A stretch of DNA of 33,820 nucleotides from Syntrophales bacterium (lineage in GTDB: Bacteria > Desulfobacterota > Syntrophia > Syntrophales > PHBD01): the NCBI GenBank assembly GCA_035363115.1, contig DAOSEM010000014.1, positions 1 to 33,820 of the forward strand, given 5' to 3'. The translations under genes and the position numbers were made by a program. This document shows, piece after piece, positions 24,228-33,820 of the stretch. Within the stretch, counting starts at the first letter, position 1; each line of letters starts with the position of its first letter. Below the pieces are notes generated by a model. That model saw nothing but the letters and a program-made list of their open reading frames with translations, made no database searches and was not told the DNA's origin.

Positions 24228-24255
24228 ACTATATCGCCTGGAACGGCTTTGTCAA
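24228..24255 (-). promoter_or_regulatory. Sigma-70 promoter of RNA copy B
   Basis: TTGACA (-35, 24250-24255) and TATAGT (-10, 24228-24233) on the - strand with a 16-bp spacer, the same as in copies A and C. The -35 includes the TGA stop of CoA-transferase copy 2. Confidence 0.8.
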
Positions 24256-25583
24256 GCCATGTAGAAGTTCCTCCGCAGGCTCGCTTTCAGCTCCCCCCGG
24301 AGGTCCGGGTGGGCGATGGCGATCAGGGCAAGGGCGCGCTCCCGCCGTGTCTTGTAGCGGAGGTCGGCGATGCCGTACTCCGTGACGACATACTGGGCAA
24401 ACGACCGGGGGACGCTCACGGGCGTACCGGGGGGCAGCTCCGGAACGAGTGCCGACACCAGGGTTCCGTCCTTCAGCGTCCGCGATGAGTACAGGAGCGT
24501 GATGCCCTTGCCTCCCTTCGAGTAGTAGGTCCCGATCATGAAGTCGAACTGGCCGCCCACGCCGCTCACCATGCGGTGGCCGATTCCTTCCGAGGCGATC
24601 TGGCCGCTCATATCCACCATCAGGGCCATGTTCATGGCCACCATGTTGGGGTGGCGGGCGACGAAAGCGGGGTTGTTGGTATAGGAGGCCGGGTAGAATT
24701 CGCAGCGGGGATTTTCGCGGACGTAGTCGTACATGGACTGGTCGCCCATGCAGAATGTCGCCACGGTGACGCCTCTGTGGAAGGGCTTCTTCGCATTTGT
24801 GACGATGCCCTTTTCTACGAGCTGGGGAAGGCCGATGGGGAACATCTCCGTCAGGACACCCAGGTCGCGCTTGCCTTCCAGGCCCGCAACGACTGCCTCC
24901 GGGATGGCCCCGATGCCCATCTGGATCGTGTCACCATCCGCGATCAGCTCCAGGGCGTATTCACCGATTCTCTTCTCCTTCTCCCCCGGTGTCGCGCGGC
25001 CCACCAGGGGGATCGGGCTCGAATGCTCCACGATGACATCGAACTCGGAGATGTGCATCCAATTGTCCCCGAGGATGACCGGCATCCGGTCGTTCACCTC
25101 GGCAATGGCCAGGCGGAGCTTGCTTTCTTCCCTTCCCTTCCGGAGGGCCTCCATGGTGTAGAAGTTCGTCAGGCCGAGGTTGACGAAGCCCTGGTCGTTG
25201 GGCGGCGTCGTCATGCAGATGAAGACGTCGGAGCGCTTGGCGTACTTGTCTCCGCCGTCTGAGGTCATGATGGGAAGATAGTCCGGCAGACGGGACTCGA
25301 TGATTTTCCGGCTCGCCGCGGTGCCGAAGGAGGGGTCGAAGTTGATGTGGCCGTCAAGGCCCTTCATGAATGCGGGGTCGTAGAGCTTCGACGGCCGGAC
25401 GGCGACGGAGTCGCAGATCCGGACGCCCTTCAGTTCCTGCCATCGGGCCAGGATGGCGTCGTACATGTCGGCCGAACAGGCGCCGACGGCCAGCCCGACG
25501 CCCACGAAATCCCCGGATCGAATCTGCTTCGCCGCCTCGGCAAAGCTCATCCGTTTTCTCTGATATTCCTCTTTCCAGTTCAT
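24252..25583 (-). CDS. Acetyl-CoA hydrolase/transferase family CoA-transferase, copy 2
   Basis: 443-residue paralogue of 17967-19301, alignable end to end without visible gaps in the first 250 residues, with E246 (LGVLTEMF) as the catalytic Glu. It should carry out the same CoA exchange, perhaps with another acid; changes cluster in surface helices (KQIRSGDFV, ADMYDAILARWQE). ATG 25583 has AAAGGA at six bases; the frame open to 25709 lacks coding signs. It stands alone between the cyclopropane synthase and the sigma-54 activator, and its stop codon is part of the RNA copy B promoter. The gene upstream ends 235 bp away and no sigma-54 promoter is visible there. Confidence 0.92.
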   Translation of the reverse strand: MNWKEEYQRKRMSFAEAAKQIRSGDFVGVGLAVGACSADMYDAILARWQELKGVRICDSVAVRPSKLYDPAFMKGLDGHINFDPSFGTAASRKIIESRLPDYLPIMTSDGGDKYAKRSDVFICMTTPPNDQGFVNLGLTNFYTMEALRKGREESKLRLAIAEVNDRMPVILGDNWMHISEFDVIVEHSSPIPLVGRATPGEKEKRIGEYALELIADGDTIQMGIGAIPEAVVAGLEGKRDLGVLTEMFPIGLPQLVEKGIVTNAKKPFHRGVTVATFCMGDQSMYDYVRENPRCEFYPASYTNNPAFVARHPNMVAMNMALMVDMSGQIASEGIGHRMVSGVGGQFDFMIGTYYSKGGKGITLLYSSRTLKDGTLVSALVPELPPGTPVSVPRSFAQYVVTEYGIADLRYKTRRERALALIAIAHPDLRGELKASLRRNFYMA

Positions 25584-25817
25584 CACGTTTCCTTTTACGA
25601 ATGCCCCGTTCAGGGGCATGGATGTTTCCCGCGGGACCGCCTTCGCTTGGTCCCGCCACTCCGGTCGCTTGTCTGCCTTTCGGCTCCGGCCGGCATTTCC
25701 GTCGGTCATGCGGCCGGTCCGCTGTCCATTCTGGTCTTTCCTGAAATGGTTGATGCCGTCCAGAAGCCCGTATTCACCGATGCTGCGGTAGAGGGTTGTG
25801 CAGCTTGCGGCTTTTCC

Positions 25818-27077
25818 CTATACGACCCGGCACGACGGCTGGGCCGCTCCCGTCTTCGTCATGACGATCTGCCAGAGCTGGATGCTTCTCGACCGGAAGG
25901 CCCCCGCGCAGGACAGCAGGTAATACTCCCACATGCGCATGAAGCGCCCGTCATACTTGCCTTTCAGGCGCGTCCAGGACTCCTGGAAACGGCGGTTCCA
26001 GGCCATGAGCGTTTTGTCGTAGTGCGGTCCCAGGTTCTGCAGGTCCTCCACGACGAAGAGCCCTTCGGTGGCGCGGCCGATCTGGGCGATGCCGGGGAGC
26101 ATGCCGTTCGGGAAGATGTAGCGCACGATCCAGGGATCGCAGTTCGCCTGGGAGGCGTTCCCACCGATGGTGTGAAGAAGGAAAACCCCGTCTTCTTCCA
26201 GGCAGCGGTGGACGACCTCGAAGAACGTCCGGTAGTTCTTTCTCCCCACGTGCTCGAACATCCCGACTGACACCACCTTGTCGAAGGTCCCCCCGATCCG
26301 CCGGTAGTCCTCCCGGATCACCTCGACCGGCAGTCCCCTGCAGAACTGGCGGGCGTAGTCGATCTGCGGCTCGGAGATGTTGACGGCCGTGACCTCGCAT
26401 CCGTAATGCTCGGCCATGTAGCGGCTCAATCCTCCCCAGCCGGCCCCGATGTCCAGCACGCGGTCCCGGGAGTCCAGGCCGAGCTTCCGGCAGATCAGGT
26501 CGAGCTTTTTCTGCTGGGCCTCCACGAGGTCGTCCGTCCCCTGGAAATAGGCGCAGCTGTACTGGTTGTAGGGATCGAGAAACGACATGAAGAGATCGCC
26601 ATCCAGGTCGTAATGGTGCTTCGCGATCATGTGCGACCGGGACAGCGACTGGAGGTTGAAGAGGATTCCCGGGAGAAATCCCAGAAGATAGGAGAAGCTC
26701 CCCTTCACGGCTTCATCGAGGCCCGCCCGGAGGATGCGGCATATGAATTCGTCGATCTGCTCGCAGTCCCACCAGCCGTCCATGTAGGCCTCGCCGAGCC
26801 CCAGGTTCTTTTCCCTGAGCACCCGGTCGTACAGCCTGTCATCGAGAACCTGGATATCCCAGGGATTCGGGCCGTCGATCACAATGCCGGCCCGGGAAAG
26901 ATGTCGCTCGATGATGGACCTGGATAGCTTACCGGATCCGCCCCGGGAGTCTGTGCCTCCCGGGGGGGATAATTCTTTTCGGGGGGAACGCGGGTTGAGG
27001 ATGGATACTCCCCGGTCAAGCCTCCCAACCGACTCGCGCCTGTGAATCCTTTCTTCCTTGACCAGACCGTTTGCCAT
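25818..27077 (-). CDS. cfa: Cyclopropane-fatty-acyl-phospholipid synthase
   Basis: Adds a methylene group from SAM across a double bond of membrane phospholipid acyl chains. 419 residues; SAM motif VLDIGAGWGGLSRY (~206-219) and the conserved YSCAYF, MFEHVGRKNY, LLHTIG and RYIFPNG blocks that hold the bicarbonate and active-site residues. About 45 extra, low-complexity residues at the N-terminus (to SGKLSRSI) are not needed for the fold. ATG 27077 has AGAGGAAG four bases upstream; a later start cannot be excluded. It likely works at the inner membrane during stress. The neighbour CoA-transferase is on the same strand 234 bp on. Confidence 0.92.
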   Translation of the reverse strand: MANGLVKEERIHRRESVGRLDRGVSILNPRSPRKELSPPGGTDSRGGSGKLSRSIIERHLSRAGIVIDGPNPWDIQVLDDRLYDRVLREKNLGLGEAYMDGWWDCEQIDEFICRILRAGLDEAVKGSFSYLLGFLPGILFNLQSLSRSHMIAKHHYDLDGDLFMSFLDPYNQYSCAYFQGTDDLVEAQQKKLDLICRKLGLDSRDRVLDIGAGWGGLSRYMAEHYGCEVTAVNISEPQIDYARQFCRGLPVEVIREDYRRIGGTFDKVVSVGMFEHVGRKNYRTFFEVVHRCLEEDGVFLLHTIGGNASQANCDPWIVRYIFPNGMLPGIAQIGRATEGLFVVEDLQNLGPHYDKTLMAWNRRFQESWTRLKGKYDGRFMRMWEYYLLSCAGAFRSRSIQLWQIVMTKTGAAQPSCRVV

Positions 27078-27432
27078 CGGACTTCCTCTATATTATCAAA
27101 GGATTGCAAGATCCTCCGGGAGCGCCGGGGGTTTATTCGAGCCGCCGTCGTGTTTCCACATCCGGGTTTCCGGTCCCGGCCCTGGCGATCCTGGAGCCCT
27201 CTCCCCTCCTTTTGCCGCAGATTGTCGCCGGACGCCGATTTTTGCCATGCCGATCCGTCTGATTCTCCCCGCAGAAAACGGCGGCCATCTCCTCGGAAGA
27301 AAGGGGCCGCCGCCATAGGACATGCCGGTGCGAAGCCATCCGCATCCGTCCGATGACAAGCAGGGTCCTGCATAACAGAAGAAGGGGGCCGGCATGCGCC
27401 GGCCCCCTTCTTCCGCTCCCGGAGATGACTGA
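27078..27432. other. Gene-free stretch with one strong hairpin
   Basis: Between the phospholipase-like gene and the cyclopropane synthase. Frames here are short GC-driven artefacts. It holds the hairpin at 27378-27413 and an A/T-rich promoter-like patch near 27085-27105 just before the cfa ribosome site. Nothing else was recognised. Confidence 0.5.
27378..27413 (-). terminator. 16-bp hairpin after the phospholipase-like gene
   Basis: Perfect stem 27378-27393 with 27398-27413 and a GCAT/ATGC tetraloop, 19 bp after the stop codon on the - strand. The run after it is T-poor (CTTCTTCTG), but stem strength is high. Confidence 0.8.
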
Positions 27433-28488
27433 CTATGCCCTCAGTGCCGTTTCAAACAGGCAGGCCGAGGCATACACGGCCAGGGGGATTGCCTTGTCCA
27501 CCGCCTCTTTCCACTTCCGGTTTCCCGCGACCAGGCTCTGGTTGTATTCATCGATGGCGCTGTCCACCTTGAGGACGTATCCCTCCGTACCCGGCTCTTC
27601 GGCGTGAAGGTCCGTCTCAATGCAGGGAATGAACGCCCTGGCCCTGTCGTAGATTTCGAGGGCGAAGGCCTGCGGGTCCAGCGGGCCCGTCCGAAGCGAG
27701 CTCTTGAATTCGCTGTACCCGCCCGGCGTCAGGACAAAGTCCGGCGAGCCATAGACGTACTTGTTCGCGTATTTCTCGAAAAAAAAGTGATCCACGTAGG
27801 GCACGGCCGGGTAGTTGCCGACATGGTGCGGCGCCGTCAGGTCCTGCAGGTAGTGGGTTGCGACACCGAGAGACGTGACGCTTCCGCTTCCTCCCACGGC
27901 CAGGTTGTAATGGTTGACGAAATTCATCAACGCATGCTCGTGAATGTCCTCATCGAGGCCGTTCGTCGCCCTTTTCATGTATTTCAGGATGAGCATGGTC
28001 GTCGGGGCGGCGTTCTCCAGGAAGTTGCCCTTTCCGCCCTCCTTGGTATCTCCAAAGAAATGCCCCTCGAAGATCAGGTCCTGCAGGTCGCTTTTCGGAT
28101 CGTCCGGGAATTTGCAGTATTCCAGAAGGAGCGCGGTGTCGGCGGGAGAAACGTTCAGCAGGCCGAGAGCCCTGTCGGTGATATAGCAGTGCGTGCTGTC
28201 CCGCAGTTCGAGCACCCGCTTGAATCGCTCGTAGGATTCATGGGTAAGGCGGATCAGCCTGCGGACTTCCTCGAAGATTTCCCTGCCGCAGGCCCTGTTG
28301 ATCACGTCCCTGAAAAAGAGGCGTGTTTCTTCCTTTCCTTTCTTTGGGACGTCCTTCTTCCTGAATTTGAGGCTCTTCCGGTCGATCCGGGTGACAGCTT
28401 TCAGTTCGGAGGAAAGGGCGGAGAACTCTTTTAATGTGTCTTTCAGCAATTTGATGGATGCATCCTGCTGCACCGTCGCTTCGTTCAT
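27433..28488 (-). CDS. Zinc-dependent phospholipase C / P1-nuclease-like protein
   Basis: 351 residues. The metal-ligand pattern of the phospholipase C/P1-nuclease fold is visible: H100 in THCYITDRAL, EGHFFGD (H143, D147), NHYN, HYLQDLTAPHHVGN (H212, D216, H221/222) and VDHFFFEKYAN (H234). Such enzymes bind three zinc ions and cleave phosphodiester bonds of lipids or nucleic acids. No signal peptide is seen and the N-terminal ~75 residues are lysine-rich and helical, so it may be cytoplasmic. ATG 28488 has GGAGGG upstream. It follows the PAS kinase by 102 bp on the same strand and may be co-transcribed. Confidence 0.75.
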   Translation of the reverse strand: MNEATVQQDASIKLLKDTLKEFSALSSELKAVTRIDRKSLKFRKKDVPKKGKEETRLFFRDVINRACGREIFEEVRRLIRLTHESYERFKRVLELRDSTHCYITDRALGLLNVSPADTALLLEYCKFPDDPKSDLQDLIFEGHFFGDTKEGGKGNFLENAAPTTMLILKYMKRATNGLDEDIHEHALMNFVNHYNLAVGGSGSVTSLGVATHYLQDLTAPHHVGNYPAVPYVDHFFFEKYANKYVYGSPDFVLTPGGYSEFKSSLRTGPLDPQAFALEIYDRARAFIPCIETDLHAEEPGTEGYVLKVDSAIDEYNQSLVAGNRKWKEAVDKAIPLAVYASACLFETALRA

Positions 28489-28590
28489 GCCACACCCTCC
28501 CTTTCCGTTTGAATATGAATCGGAATTCCCGTTGATGATGCCGCTGCACGGACATTTCCCGGTCGTTCCAAGCTGTGACGGGACGGTCTT

Positions 28591-31725
<3,135 letters not shown>

Positions 31726-31790
31726 GAAACTCCCTTTATCCATCGCATATGCACCGGATCGGCAGGGATCCCGTCCCACTCCCCGGAACA

Positions 31791-31916
31791 TAAAAAACCC
31801 CGATCTTCTCTCGAAAGAATCGGGGTCTCGGCGGTCGATTCATCGGCATCACCGTCTGCTCCGGAAAAGGGCTGGAACCTGGCTGTTGTTCCTTTCGCTC
31901 CAATGCCTGGAAAACA
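31791..31916 (-). ncRNA. Candidate leader/small RNA, family copy C
   Basis: About 125 nt from a near-consensus promoter (31923-31950) to an intrinsic terminator (31792-31825), shorter than copies A and B. Shared blocks: TTTTCCAG, GGAGCGAAAGGA, GGTTCCAG, then CCGGAGCAGACGGTGATG. DNA upstream of the promoter (to about 31993) also matches copy A (GGTTGCC then an A/T-rich block). It precedes the PAS kinase gene on the same strand with no promoter seen between them, as in copy B. Confidence 0.55.
31792..31825 (-). terminator. Intrinsic terminator of RNA copy C
   Basis: CCCCGATTCTT/AAGATCGGGG stem with one bulge; on the - strand six T follow (A-run 31792-31797). Confidence 0.85.
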
Positions 31917-31922
31917 GCCGCC

Positions 31923-31950
31923 AGTATAGCGCCGGAATCGTACAAGTCAA
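31923..31950 (-). promoter_or_regulatory. Sigma-70 promoter of RNA copy C
   Basis: TTGACT (31945-31950) and TATACT (31923-31928) on the - strand with a 16-bp spacer, as in copies A and B. Confidence 0.75.
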
Positions 31951-32101
31951 GTCCTTTGGCTGGCAACCTATCAATATTATGGTATATTAGCGCCATCAGA
32001 CCTGTTGGAAAGCAGAGGACCCCGGATGATAGTGGACCGTTATCGACACCCATGGTATGAAACGCATCAGATTCCATAAAATATTCGAACGGAGGGTACA
32101 C

Positions 32102-32680
32102 ATGAGAAGGCGTTTTCTTATCCTGGCAGCGGCGCTGATTGCGCTCCTGTTCTACGGCACGGCGCTGGCGCTGGAGTTCTCGGCGGACATGGTCAGTACC
32201 GGCAAGGGCGGCAAAGGGATGGTCTCGAAGGTTTATATGAAGGATAAAAAGTTCCGCTGGGAATCGAAACAGGAGGAAACCTATACGATCTCCCGGCAGG
32301 ACCTGCTGAAGACCTGGATCGTCATGCCGAAGCAGCGAAGCTACATGGAGGTGAAGTTCGATCCCTCCAAGGATCAGTCGCCCAGGGAGAAGATGTCAGG
32401 CGAAGTCAGCCGGAAGCTGATCGGTACGGAAACGATCAACGGGCACCCGGCGAAGAAATATGAAGTCACGGTACAGAGCGGGAAACGGCAGACGAAATCG
32501 TACCAGTGGCTGGCGACGGACCTGAACAATTTCCCCATCAAGCAGGCGGCAGTGGACGGAAGCTGGGGCATGGAATACCGGAACATCCAGATGGGTGGCC
32601 AGCCAGACAGCCTCTTCGAAGAGCCGAAAGGCTTCAAGAAGATGGACATGCCCGGCATGCCGCGCGCGCCGCGCCGCTGA
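32102..32680 (+). CDS. Exported DUF4412-like protein
   Basis: 192 residues: signal peptide MRRRFLILAAALIALLFYG ending TALA before LEFSADMV, then an antiparallel beta-rich domain (MVSKVYMKDKKFRWES, TWIVMPKQRSYMEV, KLIGTETINGHPAKKYEV) that matches the outer-membrane-lipoprotein-sorting (DUF4412) type. It should act in the periplasm; function unknown. ATG 32102 with GGAGGG five bases upstream is preferred over the frame open to 32057. It is followed after 13 bp by the MaoC-like gene, a tight pair. Confidence 0.8.
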   Translation: MRRRFLILAAALIALLFYGTALALEFSADMVSTGKGGKGMVSKVYMKDKKFRWESKQEETYTISRQDLLKTWIVMPKQRSYMEVKFDPSKDQSPREKMSGEVSRKLIGTETINGHPAKKYEVTVQSGKRQTKSYQWLATDLNNFPIKQAAVDGSWGMEYRNIQMGGQPDSLFEEPKGFKKMDMPGMPRAPRR

Positions 32681-32693
32681 GGAGACCGGTCTG

Positions 32694-33575
32694 ATGGAGC
32701 TGTCCTCCCGACACGTCGGAACCCCACTCAAGCCATATGAAACGTTCGTGACCTGGCGGCAGACGACGAATTACGCCGCCGCGCTGGGCGACGGCAATCC
32801 GCTGTACCTCGATGATTCGCTCCCCGGGGGAATCGTCGCTCCGCCCATGTTCTGCGTCGCCGTCACCTGGCCCATCACGGAGCGCATCGCCGACTTCATC
32901 GAATCGGCGAAGTTCCCGAAGGAGATCGTCAACACGCAGGTCCATTACACGGAGCACCTTGCCATCCACCGCCTCGTCCGTCCGGGGGACATGCTCACCG
33001 TGAAGGGCCGCATCGCGGCGATCATCCCCCGCAAGGCGGGAACCCTCTTCGTCATCCGCTACGACGCCGAAGACGCAGCGGGAATCCCCGTCTTCACGGA
33101 GCACATCGGCGGCATGATGCGGGGGGTCCAGTGCACCGACGAGGGACGCGGGGGAGAAGACCTTCCCCTGGCGCCGTCCTTTGAGACCTCCGGGGAATCC
33201 CTCTGGGAGACCCCGGTTTTCGTGGACCGGACGGCTCCCTTCGTTTACGACGGCTGCACCAACATCCATTTCCCGATCCACACGTCCGTGGCCTTCGCCC
33301 GTGCCGTCGGACTCCCGGACATCATCCACCAGGGGACGGCAACGCTGGCCCTGGCTGTCCGGGAGGTCGTGAACCGCGAAGCGGAGGGAGATCCGCGGCA
33401 GGTCCGGTCCATTTCCTGCCGTTTCACCGGCATGGTGATCCCAGGGACGGAGATCCGGATCCGCCTGGTCGGAAGAGCGACGGAGGACGGGGACAGGCAC
33501 TGTTTCTTCGAGGTCCTGAACTCCGAGGGAAAACAGGCCATCCGCGACGGGGCGATCGTCCTCGGCCTGGCCTGA
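32694..33575 (+). CDS. MaoC-type (FAS1-like) acyl-CoA dehydratase/hydratase
   Basis: 293-residue double hot-dog protein. The first module has YAAALGDGNPLYLDD (~27-41); the second has NIHFPIHTSVAFARAVGLPDIIHQGTATLA (~208-238) with the conserved His and the typical H-Q/H-G turn. It should hydrate an enoyl-CoA or dehydrate a 3-hydroxyacyl-CoA. ATG 32694 with GAGGAG nine bases upstream; the longer frame overlaps the upstream gene. It is followed by a hairpin (33600-33624) and the start of an acyl-CoA ligase, so it may feed the same pathway. Confidence 0.88.
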   Translation: MELSSRHVGTPLKPYETFVTWRQTTNYAAALGDGNPLYLDDSLPGGIVAPPMFCVAVTWPITERIADFIESAKFPKEIVNTQVHYTEHLAIHRLVRPGDMLTVKGRIAAIIPRKAGTLFVIRYDAEDAAGIPVFTEHIGGMMRGVQCTDEGRGGEDLPLAPSFETSGESLWETPVFVDRTAPFVYDGCTNIHFPIHTSVAFARAVGLPDIIHQGTATLALAVREVVNREAEGDPRQVRSISCRFTGMVIPGTEIRIRLVGRATEDGDRHCFFEVLNSEGKQAIRDGAIVLGLA

Positions 33576-33599
33576 TCCACCCCGGCAACCCATGAGCAG

Positions 33600-33624
33600 G
33601 GCCCGGCCGTTTCGCGGCCGGGCC
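33600..33624. terminator. GC hairpin between MaoC-like and ligase genes
   Basis: Ten-base-pair stem GGCCCGGCCG/CGGCCGGGCC (33600-33609 with 33615-33624) and a TTTCG loop, 25 bp after the stop. No T-run, so termination is partial at best. Confidence 0.55.
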
Positions 33625-33665
33625 GCCCCTTCCTCCCCTACCCGCCCATCTACAAGGAGGGAACC

Positions 33666-33820
33666 ATGACCTGGCAGAACCTGAACCTTACCTGGCATTA
33701 CGTTGAGAAGTGGGCCTCAAGGAAACCGGAGGCCGAAGCCCTGGTCTTCGGGGACGAGCGCCTCGCCTGGAGTGATTTCAAGGCGCGCATGGACGGCATC
33801 GCCAAGGCCTTCCTCGCGGC
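33666..33820 (+). CDS. AMP-binding acyl-CoA synthetase (N-terminal part, runs off the window)
   Basis: ATG 33666 with AAGGAGG five bases upstream gives MTWQNLNLTWHYVEKWASRK then PEAEALVFGDERLAWSDF and KARMDGIAKAFLA, the usual N-terminus of the AMP-dependent ligase family (the W..Y..F pattern before the first core strand). The frame is open to the end of the window. Substrate unknown. Confidence 0.8.
   Translation, partial: MTWQNLNLTWHYVEKWASRKPEAEALVFGDERLAWSDFKARMDGIAKAFLA

Noticed and set aside
25584..25817. Sigma-54 promoter before CoA-transferase copy 2
   Set aside because: The nearest GG...GC pairs are spaced at 8 or 9 bp instead of 10, so no -24/-12 element is supported.

Overview
The window looks like a chromosomal segment from an anaerobic, fatty-acid- or aromatic-acid-degrading bacterium of the Desulfobacterota (the Syntrophus/Smithella type is my best guess). 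This is inferred from the gene mix and the high-GC codon use from about 7 kb onward: two acyl-CoA dehydrogenases, two acyl-CoA ligases, thiolase, SDR, crotonase, two acetate-type CoA-transferases, a GAF sigma-54 activator, a V4R sensor and a PAS-rich kinase. No rRNA, tRNA, CRISPR array or transposase was seen.

Region 1 (about 55-6900) is visibly AT-rich compared with the rest and reads as an acquired island. It holds a class II Fic protein on the + strand, then on the - strand a small HNH nuclease, a Ski2-like helicase fused to a PD-(D/E)XK nuclease, a protein with two Mrr-like PD-(D/E)XK domains, a decayed gene end and a pyridoxamine-oxidase-fold protein. The HNH/helicase-nuclease/double-nuclease set is the best candidate for an undescribed defence system.

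Region 2 (about 7084-19301) is GC-rich metabolism. A V4R sensor and a class III cyclase form one pair. A crotonase, an acyl-CoA ligase and a 621-residue acyl-CoA dehydrogenase form one - strand operon facing a TetR gene, and a 17-bp palindrome sits inside the TetR promoter. A second - strand operon (CoA-transferase, SDR, thiolase, acyl-CoA dehydrogenase) has a good sigma-54 promoter and upstream inverted repeats. Together these encode activation, dehydrogenation, hydration/isomerisation, oxidation, thiolysis and CoA transfer.

Region 3 (about 19.7-31.7 kb, all - strand) holds a TPR lipoprotein or exported protein, an alpha/beta hydrolase, a GAF-AAA-Fis sigma-54 activator, a close paralogue of the CoA-transferase, a cyclopropane fatty acid synthase, a zinc phospholipase-like protein and a five-PAS hybrid histidine kinase. 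Region 4 (32.1 kb to the end, + strand) has an exported DUF4412-like protein, a MaoC-type dehydratase and the start of another acyl-CoA ligase.

The most unusual finding is non-coding. Three copies of one element (about 6704-6872, 24083-24255 and 31791-31950, all - strand) each have a near-consensus sigma-70 promoter with a 16-bp spacer, a 120-140 nt body with shared blocks, and a CCCC/GGGG intrinsic terminator placed 44-69 nt before a - strand gene (HNH nuclease, sigma-54 activator, PAS kinase). They behave like a family of terminator-controlled leader RNAs, or small RNAs, that I cannot match to a known class.
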